Shown: piece by piece, positions 12,345 through 22,691 of the stretch
Position numbering within the stretch: the first letter of the stretch is position 1
Layout: each line of letters begins with the position of its first letter
Assembly (NCBI GenBank): GCA_900239685.1
Contig: OENT01000165.1
Coordinates: forward strand, 1 to 64,000
Direction of reading: 5' to 3'
Length of the DNA: 64,000 nucleotides
From: Rotaria macrura
Lineage: Eukaryota; Rotifera; Eurotatoria; Philodinida; Philodinidae
The notes under the pieces: generated by a model
Database searches by the model: none
What the model was told of the DNA's origin: nothing
The model's input: only the letters and a program-made list of their open reading frames with translations
Made by a program: the position numbers and the translations under genes

Positions 12345-13754
12345 ATGAATACTTATTTCAGTCTATCATCAACATCAGCAAATGATCTTTTCTCAAGCAA
12401 TGGAATAACGAATAATAATAATAATACTGCAGGATCATCGTCCAATGGTGATCAACAAACAACAAGCAATGATATTAACAATGCAACATCATTTCTATAT
12501 GATACCGATTATAATCGAGGAGGTTTTTCGTCAACATTTGACCGAATACCATTTCCAACTCCAACAACCAATAAAGATCCACTTATGAATTCATATCCAA
12601 ATTTTACGATGATGCAAGCCGCAGGTGCATCAATATCGAGTTCAGCATCTCACCACCATCATATGCAACAGCAACAACAACAACAGCAACAACAACTTCA
12701 TCTTCAACAGCATCAATCAACAAATGATTATCTTTTACCACCCTCGAATGGTACAACATCGTGGAAGCAATCGGAGCCAATATCATCGTCATCGATAGCA
12801 GCAACACAAGGCACTGAGATGATTCCAGCAACAACAATGCCACCTCCTCATCCTCATCATCAATTATCAAGTTTTTCAATGGCTGTTACCAATCCCATGC
12901 TTTTTTATGCACATCCATGGATGAGACCAGGTATATAAAGAGAAGAAAAAGAAAAGAGTCATGAAAGTTAATCAATACGACAAAGTAAAATGAAGAAGAA
13001 TGATTTATAGACAACGTATGCAGGAAACATAAAAACTTGACATAAATGTAATCCATTGATTTGATTAACTTCCTTGCCATCTTGTTTGCCTATTAACGTA
13101 ACGAATGATGAGTAAGCTACTTTCTATTTATTTCTATAGAATTTAATTTTGAACATAAACGTACGCGTCAAACATATACACGCCATCAAACACTTGAGTT
13201 AGAAGCAGAATTTCATTATACAAAGTAAGTCCGTAACCAAAACACTAATTTGTTTTTCTATATTAGTGCAACTTGAACTTTTTTCCATAGATATTTAACA
13301 CGTCGGCGACGTATTGAAATTGCTCATAGTCTTGCATTGACTGAACGACAAATCAAAGTAAGGGAATGCTTGCAAAACATTTTTCCTCTATGAGATTTTT
13401 TCTCCTCTTTTTAGATTTGGTTTCAAAATCGGTAAGAATAATATAAAAATTTCACGTTCGCTTTGTTTCTGAGGAAAAAAACATAGAAAACTTTCTACGT
13501 GTGCCCATTTTTATAGGCGTATGAAATGGAAAAAAGAAAATAATTTTAAATCACTCAATGATCCCAATGTTAAACTAGAAGCTAATGCAACAAGTCATGC
13601 TAATAGTGGACACAATCATCATCCACATGCGATGTCAACTAACGATGCATCATCATCATCATGGCCATCGGTACCGAGCGTTAAGAAAGAAAACAATCCA
13701 CATATTTCTCATCATCATCCTCATCAATTCGTTACCAATGGAAATAATAAATAG
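12345..13754 (+). CDS. Central-class Hox homeodomain transcription factor (Antp/Lox5/Hox6-8-like)
   Basis: Nuclear DNA-binding protein expected to pattern the body axis. Exons read as 12345-12930, 13140-13224, 13291-13357, 13415-13431 and 13517-13754 sum to 993 nt, i.e. 330 residues. The N-terminal two thirds is low complexity: N runs, HHHH, and a polyQ tract near residues 108-118. A hexapeptide-like PBX/Exd docking motif, HPWM (about 190-193), lies seven residues before the homeodomain (about 201-260), which carries [39 protein letters not shown] and RMKWKKEN. Q50 and N51 are present. Helix 1 and helix 3 words fit the Antp/Lox5/Hox6-8 group better than anterior or posterior classes; a rotifer-type 'MedPost' assignment cannot be excluded. 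Odd points: introns interrupt homeodomain codons 24 and 52 and the 46/47 junction, leaving a 17-nt exon; the canonical YPWM is HPWM; position 18 is A where K is usual. The C-terminal tail is H/S/N-rich. Confidence 0.92.
13415..13431 (+). other. 17-nt microexon in the homeobox
   Basis: Flanked by TTAG and GGTAAG. It supplies I47-W48-F49-Q50-N51 and two bases of R52, the base-contacting core of the recognition helix. Upstream intron 57 nt (phase 0), downstream intron 85 nt (phase 2). The reading frame of the conserved homeodomain requires it. Confidence 0.9.
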
Positions 13755-13789
13755 ACAAGAACATATACAATTATCTGTATATATAAATC

Positions 13790-13820
13790 GAGAGAGAGAG
13801 AGAGAGATAGAGATAGAGAC
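13790..13820. repeat. (AG)n/(GATA-like) microsatellite in the Hox 3' region
   Basis: A run of GA dinucleotides followed by AGATAG-type units, just after the stop codon of the Hox gene and probably in its 3'UTR. Confidence 0.85.
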
Positions 13821-16800
13821 ATTTGACTTCTAGTCGATTGCAATATGAGCACGCGTTCTTTTCTTCTCTTTTTGTTTTGTTCATATTATTGTTCTTCTTT
13901 ACTTGAAATTGTTTGCAAAGAAAAAAAAATACTCGATTATCAAAGATATAAATATAAAATGATTATTGACCAATGATTTTTTTTTGAATATTGTGTTCGA
14001 TTACATCGATGAAAATGCGTATGTGTAATATTGGTAACATGAATGATTCATTTTATAGATAAGATAGGAAGTAGACTCTATCTGAATATTGCAACATAGC
14101 CATATGCAAGATCGATATATGAAATTTAAGTTTTCTAAGGAGTCAAATTCGAAAGAACCATGTGTATGAGTAAAGCGGTATGATGATTTATGAACATGAA
14201 ATTCAAAAAATATATATGATATTTAATACAATTCTTACTTTTTCGTTCTGCTATACTTCGATCGTATGCGTTCTTGAAATTTATAGTTAGACTAATAAAT
14301 TTTATTTTCAACACTATTCATTGTCAAGTAAACCAATCGAAAGAGAACAAGTGGAATACAGTCTTGGTACTTTCACTCACAATAGATTGATATATTTTGT
14401 TTTTTATCAATGATAAACCATTGTTCGTGACTCATTCAAGCTCGAGAAACTGAACAAAAAACTGCTCTGAAGAGATAACATGTAGTAAAAACGAATACAA
14501 ATATCAATAATTTTGTTTGAAAATCATCGTAAAATGTAGACTAATGAATATATATTCTTACTTCATTGACACTATTTACTCAACATCAACAGTATCTTAT
14601 GGAGAAAAATAAACACAACATTATGCGATAGAAATTTGCTATTGTAATAATAGAAATTCTTATGATAAGATTCGTCTAATGACACTTATCCTTGTCCTTA
14701 TTGTTTTACGAAACCAAGAATTCGTTAATGATGAAAAATCAGTTCCTGCTTTTTATTTTGTCAAAACTCATTCCTAGTATTATTATCAACTTGTTCCATA
14801 GACATCATATTGACTACATACTTTTTTGTCATCTCCTCAATAGCTACGTATAATTATAGATTGAAGGTCTTCATACTGTTAGTTGGTAAAGTATTGTTAT
14901 CATCACTCTAATCTCAATGTGTTTATGTCGAAGTAGAGATGCCCTAAACTAGATAGTATACAGGCTAATCAATGATGCATTTCGTTTGTTTTTGTTTTCT
15001 AATTTTGAGAACTCTCACTTTAAAAATATTATATAATATTTTTAGTGTTAAGTTTTATTCTTTTCACTTTAAAACAAGACCTCTTTGGAAAAAATTTCGA
15101 TGTTATTCAGAAGACAATATTTGTCGATGAAGTAAAAAGCAAACATTATAAAATTTTACCAATTGTGAAAAACTCATCTTGTTCATGACTGAATCCATTC
15201 GAATACACTGAATAGTGAGAGATATTTCTGTAGAATGACGACTACGACATCGAAAGATATATAAGAAGTATGAAGGATCAATTAAAAACAAACGTGTGAT
15301 TGAATGTGAAGTAATCTTAAATAAAGGCATGCATATTTGTTATGTTGTAGGTATGTGATTGAATTTTTAGACTTCAATGTTTGCATTTGTTGTTAATACA
15401 CCACAAGCAAGTTGAAAGATATCTAAGTTATGATTAAGAGCAATCGAATATGTTCGATTCATTAGATCAAAACATAGTGGACTATGAATTGAGTTTCTCT
15501 TGATATCATGACTTTCCGAGAAACTCATATTTAAAGTTCTATTCGATTAGATGACTACTCATATTGATTGCATTGAGAAAAGCACCATCTTTCCATGATG
15601 ATACTCTATTGATCAAATATTTTAAATATAAAATATACGAGAAAACGGTTTGATCAATTTCACTGTGTTTTAAATACCTAGATTAATAATCGACATACAA
15701 GATATATTTTTTTCCTTTGTTTTATTCCTACATAGATGACAGACTGTTTTAATTTAATATTAACTTTTTATAGGTTTATTTCAGCAAAACATATGTTTAA
15801 AAACATGTTTTTAAGTCAAATCAGTTATAGAAAACTCGTTAATAAATATGTACTATCAATTGAAACCTCGTTTATGAATAGGCGTGTAAAATGCAATCTA
15901 TTTTCATAATTAAAATAGTGATCTAAAAGAAAAATGACCTCAATTGAAAGCTACCCCACGGAGTTTACATCCTTAACTATCGTGTCATGCAGAAAATCTA
16001 ACCTTGTCTGATTTTATGAAGTTAATATTTTGTTTAAATTAAGAGTAAGTTAGCTTGAGGACATTGAAAAATATAAATAAAATAAGAATATCATGCTTTC
16101 CTGACAAGTTTCATTTTTCTTCAGAAATACTTAAAAATAACATCAAAGTACACCAATAGAAGTTTGAATTCGTTTCTACATCCCTTTCCAACTTCGATAA
16201 ATTGAACGTCCGTATGAACGTTTCTCTCGCTCTTTAATATAGATTGTATCATAAATCTTTAGCCTTCGAACGAAGATCATGTATTAAAAATATCTCTTTT
16301 TTATACACAGACTACGTTCGTGTTGCGTGTCATGAATATCAAGTAACAGAACGATGACGATGTATACTCGAAAATAGATTGAAAAAAAAATTCTATAATT
16401 AGCAACTGTAACAGCATCATGTTTCATGCTTTAATTCTTCGGGGATCCCTCTAAGATTTTTCTTTTGAAAAAATAATAATAAAGATTCTTCTTCATTTAA
16501 GAAATTTCTGATGAGCTGAACTTAATATGTTTATAAAGACTTGAACGTTGTCCTCACTCTTTGAGTTTTCATTCGTTTACTTTGCATCAGCTCCCTAAAG
16601 ATTTTTCAAATTTAGTAATTAATCTTGGGTTAACATGACGATCAATGCCATCGGTATCTTCTTCATTAGTTCAATATGTTTCTTTTCCAACTAACTCTAC
16701 TGTGATACCTTGCTGTGATACAAGAACTTCCTTTTACATTTTTTCTATTAGATTTTAGTATGCTTGATTCTATCTCTTTATTCGACATTATTTAGCACAG

Positions 16801-17743
16801 GTTACAGTATGGTAATTCTTCACATTTCTCTTGTTGAGACAGGATTAGTTTGGATATTTTTTATTTTAAAAATCTTCCACCGAGTATACTTTTATCAAAA
16901 TATGACAAGAAAAAACGACGTGGAGACTTTTCTATATGAAGCAGTTTTCGGAAAACTAAAGTCCTATGAACATAATTTTTTGATTCAATTTCTTTCATGA
17001 AGTCATATGATGTACGAGCGGTGTTTCTGCAAACTATCGCCTAAGACATAGAACCAATAGTTGGCTAACTTTTCTTCTTCTTTCTTTTTATATATTTTCG
17101 AACATGCTAAAAAACGAATTCATACTCAAAGTATAGATGATCTCATGGTAGAGTAAACTAGTGTCCATGAAAGCGACTTAAATTCATAAACTCCTTTGTA
17201 CAAATAGTATTTTCTTTTTTTCATTAATCTCACAAGTAGTTTTACGTAAGTTTGCTTTTTTTTCCAAAAAAAATACGTTTGATTCTGACTGAATAATATT
17301 CATCACATTCAGTCTGTTTTCATTACTAATTAAGTTCTGGAAATTGAATTCGAAAACGAGATCGATACGAAATTCGAATATGGTCGGGTTCATAATGGAT
17401 TAGTATATACGATCTTCTACTTCATAAGCCACGTTGAATGATATCAATTATCTTTTCTCTTTCAATTAAACTGTAGTAATCTGAAGAGTTTCCAACCACG
17501 TATTGACTCTACTTAACTCTGTTTGATCTAATCCTTTTTTCAATCTATCTCGAGCATCATATTTATCAAGTTAATATTACACCACTGATATTATACGTAG
17601 GCAGATTAAAAAAATTTCAGTTTCTGTATTTTCAAAGATGTTCTAGTGAAAACTACGGTAGTATCATCTATAGTTTCTCTATTGGCATCATGAGAAAACT
17701 AATTATATGAATATGAAACCATTTTGTATTAAGATTGTGTTTC
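13821..17743. other. Interval with no supported gene
   Basis: AT-rich. The frames at 15103-15330 (minus), 16764-17000 (plus) and 17184-17393 (minus) are short, with no recognised motif and no conserved splice partner. I see no gene, RNA or clear repeat here; part is presumably the 3'UTR of the Hox gene. Confidence 0.45.
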
Positions 17744-17757
17744 GTATATAAATATAC
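17744..17757 (+). promoter_or_regulatory. Candidate TATA box of the small secreted-protein gene
   Basis: GTATATAAATATA lies about 90 bases before the proposed start codon at 17842. In AT-rich DNA such words arise by chance, so position is the main support. Confidence 0.35.
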
Positions 17758-17841
17758 ATTCATACGTTAGACGTTATTTCAGATTTCTCCACACTTTTTC
17801 TCTATCGTTAACAACATATTTTAAGAAAACAAAAGCTGGTA

Positions 17842-18264
17842 ATGCAGGTAGGTTTCAGTTTGTTGTAGTTCTCATGACAAATAAAGTCTTTGCCTTTTGT
17901 CTTCAAGAACTTTATTGTATTCATCATTGTTGCTTTCTTGGGTATAAAAATGCAATACATAACGGCCTTACCTTATTCCGATGGTGATGTTGATTATAAT
18001 GCTGAGAGATGGAAACGTTCTGATGAACCTTTTCTTCCAAATGCAAATTTTTCATTGGTGACCAAAGAAAAATTATCTAAATTACAAGAACTTGCTGAAT
18101 CTGTACATGATCCAAAACTACATGATTTATATCGTACAGTTAATCATTATGTACAAATGGCAAAAAAGAATAATGAATACGTCCTATGGAAATATGATGC
18201 TAACCAAGAAGGTCTTGTTCTCATACTTAAACCCAATTTGAATGGCATACTTTACTATGGTTAA
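17842..18264 (+). CDS. Small secreted protein with signal peptide and a dibasic site
   Basis: Not recognised as a known family. Proposed exons 17842-17847 (ATG CAG, donor GTAGGT) and 17908-18264 give 120 residues. The joined start MQNFIVFIIVAFLGIK is a strong signal peptide, with likely cleavage near residues 22-23 (ITA-LPYS). The mature part is acidic and charged, with a KR pair at residues 38-39 that could be a proprotein-convertase site, an N-glycosylation sequon (NFS) and a helical stretch (LSKLQELAESVHD). No cysteines occur in the mature part, which argues against a defensin-like toxin. A frame opening further upstream at 17890 lacks ATG and would read through the intron, so the two-exon model is preferred. 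A peptide-hormone precursor is possible but unproven. Confidence 0.6.
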
Positions 18265-19364
18265 AAATGAAACCAATGAAATAACAATTGAATCACTAAA
18301 TTTATTAAAGTTTCTCCTTTTTTTTTGCTTTGAAAATTCGATGTACACTTATTTGATGAAAAGGAAGAATAAAAATAACATTGCAAATAATATTTTGATT
18401 CTAATTAATAATAAAGGTTTGCCGTTGATTTGTGTGTGTGTGTACATGAGCTACAAGAATATTATATATATATATATATATGAATGCCACGAAAAAAAAG
18501 AGTGTAATAAACTCAAGTTTCAGAAAAAAATAACAAAGAAAAAAGAGACGAACTCGTTTCGTTTCTATATTAAAATCAGGTTCTAATCGATGACAACTGT
18601 ACTATTATCTTTGATTACATATTGATGTACGTCAAGATTCTTTTCGTATCCGTTCAGATGCATCATAATGACAACCGTGACATGGACAAAACTAATCATC
18701 AAAATGACCGGCGTTGGCTATTGGGATATAATCTTTATAAAAATGCAATGATAAATGATATATTCAACGATAGAATTATATTTCTTATTGTTTCATGAAT
18801 CTCATACCATGATGAGTACATATACCAATAAAAAACACCCATTCTGGTTTTTCTACACGTTCTGAATCATTTTGTGAATGATGTAGTTGACTAAAATCAA
18901 TATCTTCTTCTTGTGGCATTCTTTATTCTGTACGATAACAGACAAATATTGGTTTATTTCGCTATTTAAAAACAACATTTTTATTCTTCAGGTACAACAT
19001 CAAGCTTTCTTTCGATTTTAGCAAGTAACATTACATCTTTCGCTGACCGTGCATATGCAACTGTGTCTCGAATTATATATTTTACCATATAAGTTGATGT
19101 TATAATTTTCCCTAGTTGAAAGAAATATTTTTCTTTTGGGCTTTTACAGTAGAATTAATATTTTAGACTAGTCTTTCAAATATTCGTAATTTAGTGTTGC
19201 ATATGATTGAAAATCTAAGGTACGAATGCACTATGTAGAAATCCTAATTTAAAATATGAGAATCAGTTAGACGAGATATTCGATCTAATCCTATTCCGTT
19301 TTTTTTCTTGATTTGATAAAACACAATTCCATGGTGCCTGTTAAACTCCAGGTCGACAACATGA
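18265..19364. other. Interval before the hAT-like pair
   Basis: Holds a (TG)n run near 18431 and a (TA)n run at about 18464-18482. The frame at 18242-18586 overlaps the end of the secreted-protein gene and is lysine/asparagine-rich chance sequence. Nothing else recognisable was seen. Confidence 0.4.
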
Positions 19365-19372
19365 GTATTTAA
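19365..19372. repeat. 8-bp target-site half, GTATTTAA (left of copy 1)
   Basis: Directly abuts the terminal inverted repeat of copy 1. Its partner is not on the other side of copy 1; its reverse complement, TTAAATAC, sits at 21491-21498 directly left of copy 2. Confidence 0.85.
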
Positions 19373-20530
19373 CACAGCTCCGCGGGATGCGGGACAATCC
19401 CGCCTAGTCCCGTCGCGGGACGGGACAAGAGATGGCGAATTTTGCGGGACGGGACGGGACTGAAATTCTAATCGCTTGCGGGACGGGACAAGATGAATTT
19501 ACTAAAGCGTCCCGCCAAGTTTATAAGGCACAGAGTTTTCACACATTATCTTACATTTATCGCAGTTGTGCGACATCTAATTTTTAAACAGATCGATAGT
19601 AAAAGAAATCATTCACATTAAAACATGTTTTAATGTTTTTTTATGTACTCTTCCTTAAATTATTTAAATTTAAATTTAAATCAAATAGAATAAAACACAA
19701 TTGTGACAATTCGACAATAGAAGTTGTCTTCTTCAGATGATGTTGTACGTGAATGTATAGGTATTCGTTTTCTTTTCTTTTATATAGTATGACAATAGGA
19801 TGGAGGAAGACGGCAAATAGTCCATATATCCTACCAGTTTCACCTTCTTGCCGTCTCACCATCATAATATAAAAGAAAATAAAAAGAATATCTATACATT
19901 CATGTACAATATCATCTGAAGAAGACAACTTCGATTGTCGAAACGTCATAATTGTGCCTTATTCTATTTATTTAAATAAAAATAAAAATAATTAAAGGAA
20001 GAGTCTATAAAAAACATTATAATATCAATGACTATATCCCTCCTAATGAACCGAGAAAAATTCACATTAAAAAAGAAAATGTAAACTAGCTACGTTTTTT
20101 CAACCGTATATCGAGAAAAAAAGAGTTGCCTGCATCCCAGCTCTATCATTCCGGCTACTGGATACTGCAGGAACCGGCAGAAAAGATGCGGCAAAACAGT
20201 TGTACACCACAGGAAAATGTGGGAAACACCGGAACACTGAAGCAGTATTCCGACCAGAAAATGATCAGATTTTCCCCCGATAATTTCCGGTCAGTCCCTG
20301 CCGGAAAGAACAGAAATTGCCTGGAATATACCAAAAAAAGTATGACAATTTTCTGACCAGAATACTGCTTCCATTTTCAGGTAATTTCCAATGGTTTCCT
20401 ACGAGAACTGGCCTGTACTTCTCGATCTAGGATATGACAGAAGTAGGCGGGACGGGACGGGACTCGTAAAGAAAAATGGAGCGGGACGGGACGGGACGGG
20501 ACACCTTGTAGGTTGTCCCGCGGAGCTCTG
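19373..20530 (+). mobile_element. hAT-like non-autonomous DNA transposon, copy 1 (1158 bp)
   Basis: Ends are CACAGCTCCGCGGGA on the left and, inverted, CAGAGCTCCGCGGGA on the right. Both ends carry clusters of GGGAC units in a sequence otherwise AT-rich. The 8-bp target-site size (after undoing an inversion, see findings) and CAG-type terminal repeats fit the hAT superfamily. No transposase is encoded; the internal frames at 19641-19949 (minus) and 20126-20356 (plus) resemble no protein. The copy is almost identical to copy 2 apart from one base at the third terminal position and a 27-bp indel among GGGAC units near the right end. An imperfect palindrome is nested at 19684-19970. Confidence 0.85.
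19684..19970. repeat. Nested imperfect palindrome in copy 1
   Basis: The left arm (AATAGAATAAAACACAATTG, then GAAGTTGTCTTCTTCAGATG) pairs with a right arm reading CATCTGAAGAAGACAACTTC and ending CACAATTAT-like in reverse, with scattered mismatches between arms. The arms meet near 19800-19860. It could be a smaller inverted-repeat element that entered the ancestor of both hAT-like copies. Confidence 0.7.
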
Positions 20531-20538
20531 GTACGAGG
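20531..20538. repeat. 8-bp target-site half, GTACGAGG (right of copy 1)
   Basis: Directly abuts the right end of copy 1. Its reverse complement, CCTCGTAC, is at 22684-22691 directly right of copy 2. Confidence 0.85.
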
Positions 20539-21490
20539 TAATTACGAGAACAATGTAAGCAATAATTATTCGAAGTTTATCTTGAAAGTTCTTTCTAATT
20601 GCAAGGTCAAAGTTTTTTAAAATTTATATGTTGTTTTTCGAGTTACAATTACATGTTTGAATGATTTAAAGATCTAGTTCTTGAACTATCTACAAGCGAC
20701 GTCTGGAAAAATAGCCATTTATACTGAATTAATCTTACGGTTAGAAAGATACTATGAAGATATCACATCATCCTTAAAAATAAGTAAGCAGAGATTTAAG
20801 AAGTTCTTGATGAGATCGATTTAAATCAATATATTGTAGTAATCATGCATCGTAGACCCCAAGTTATCGACATATAATTAGGAAAATTGGAGACAGAGAG
20901 AAACTTAATGCAGGATAAGAAAAACATCACAGGATCATCAGCGTAATTTTGCGTATGTGAAATCTTACAATATTTTTTCCGTCAAGTTAAACTGAGAACC
21001 AAATGGACAGAGAAGTGAATGAACATAATAAGAAGAAAATTTCATTAGTACTTGTTTTCATAAAAATGATAAGGAAATATATCCCTTTATACATTTTTTT
21101 AAATCTCCAACCGATGGATATTCATTTTTCAAAGGCAAACCATGATTATGATGTTCTAAGCATAGTGCGGGAGTGCACTATTGACATCATTACTGTATTC
21201 CTTCACTTATTTTCCTGCAGATTGTCGTTGCTCATAGGCGATTAAAAAAAGTAGTACTACAAGCACTTTTGAAGTGCACTTGTTACTAATAGTTGAACCA
21301 GAAATATTGTGATATCTACGAAAGATTTTCGCTTCTTAGTATCTTTTCAACAATCATTAATTAGATCTCTCCATAATTAAAACATTGAACACAGGCTTTC
21401 TGGTTTGCAAGGTATCACATCTTGATATTCATTTTAATTATTGATATATATACATATACAGGATTGTCGTCCAATTTATGAAATGAAATA
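20539..21490. other. 952-bp segment between the two hAT-like copies, apparently inverted
   Basis: AT-rich host-like sequence with one 80-codon frame (21003-21245) and no recognised motif. Exchange of the flanking target-site halves implies that it lies in reverse orientation relative to its ancestral state. Confidence 0.6.
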
Positions 21491-21498
21491 TTAAATAC
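21491..21498. repeat. 8-bp target-site half, TTAAATAC (left of copy 2)
   Basis: Reverse complement of the octamer left of copy 1 (19365-19372). Confidence 0.85.
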
Positions 21499-22683
21499 CA
21501 GAGCTCCGCGGGACAACCTACAAGGTGTCCCATCCCGTCCCGTATCCCGCGTTTCTCTAGTCCCGTCCCGTCCCGTCCCGCTCCATTTTTCTTTACGAGT
21601 CCCGTCCCGTCCCGCCTACTTCTGTCATATCCTAGATCGAGAAGTACAGGCCAGTTCTCGTAGGAAACCATTGGAAATTACCTGAAAATGGAAGCAGTAT
21701 TCTGGTCAGAAAATTGTCATACTTTTTTTGGTATATTCCAGGCAATTTCTGTTCTTTCCGGCAGGGACTGACCGGAAATTATCGGGGGAAAATCTGATCA
21801 TTTTCTGGTCGGAATACTGCTTCAGTGTTCCGGTGTTTCCCACATTTTCCTGTGGTGTACAACTGTTTTGCCGCATCTTTTCTGCCGGTTCCTGCAGTAT
21901 CCAGTAGCCGGAATGATAGAGCTGGGATGCAGGCAACTCTTTTTTTCTCGATATACGGTTGAAAAAACGTAGCTAGTTTACATTTTCTTTTTTAATGTGA
22001 ATTTTTCTCGGTTCATTAGGAGGGATATAGTCATTGATATTATAATGTTTTTTATAGACTCTTCCTTTAATTATTTTTATTTAAATAAATAGAATAAGGC
22101 ACAATTATGACGTTTCGACAATCGAAGTTGTCTTCTTCAGATGATATTGTACATGAATGTATAGATATTCTTTTTATTTTCTTTTATATTATGATGGTGA
22201 GACGGCAAGAAGGTGAAACTGGTAGGATATATGGACTATTTGCCGTCTTCCTCCATCCTATTGTCATACTATATAAAAGAAAAGAAAACGAATACCTATA
22301 CATTCACGTACAACATCATCTGAAGAAGACAACTTCTATTGTCGAATTGTCACAATTGTGTTTTATTCTATTTGATTTAAATTTAAATTTAAATAATTTA
22401 AGGAAGAGTACATAAAAAAACATTAAAACATGTTTTAATGTGAATGATTTCTTTTACTATCGATCTGTTTAAAAATTAGATGTCGCACAACTGCGATAAA
22501 TGTAAGATAATGTGTGAAAACTCTGTGCCTTATAAACTTGGCGGGACGCTTTAGTAAATTCATCTTGTCCCGTCCCGCAAGCGATTAGAATTTCAGTCCC
22601 GTCCCGTCCCGCAAAATTCGCCATCTCTTGTCCCGTCCCGCGACGGGACTAGGCGGGATTGTCCCGCATCCCGCGGAGCTCTG
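21499..22683 (-). mobile_element. hAT-like non-autonomous DNA transposon, copy 2 (1185 bp, inverted)
   Basis: Opposite in orientation to copy 1, with both ends reading CAGAGCTCCGCGGGA inward. The two long internal frames translate identically in both copies, which indicates recent duplication or gene conversion. It keeps 27 bp more than copy 1 inside the GGGAC cluster near its left end. The nested palindrome is at about 22088-22375. Confidence 0.85.
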
Positions 22684-22691
22684 CCTCGTAC
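22684..22691. repeat. 8-bp target-site half, CCTCGTAC (right of copy 2)
   Basis: Reverse complement of the octamer right of copy 1 (20531-20538). Confidence 0.85.

Noticed and set aside
12604-12879. 91-codon minus-strand frame opposite the Hox first exon
   Set aside because: Shadow of the low-complexity plus-strand coding sequence.
19641-19949. 102-codon minus-strand frame, identical to the plus-strand frame at 22107-22415
   Set aside because: It lies in the nested palindrome of the hAT-like copies, has no protein-like features, and is duplicated only because the element is. Not called as a gene.
20126-20356. 76-codon frame repeated at 21706-21936
   Set aside because: Same reason: interior of a non-autonomous element with no recognised domain.
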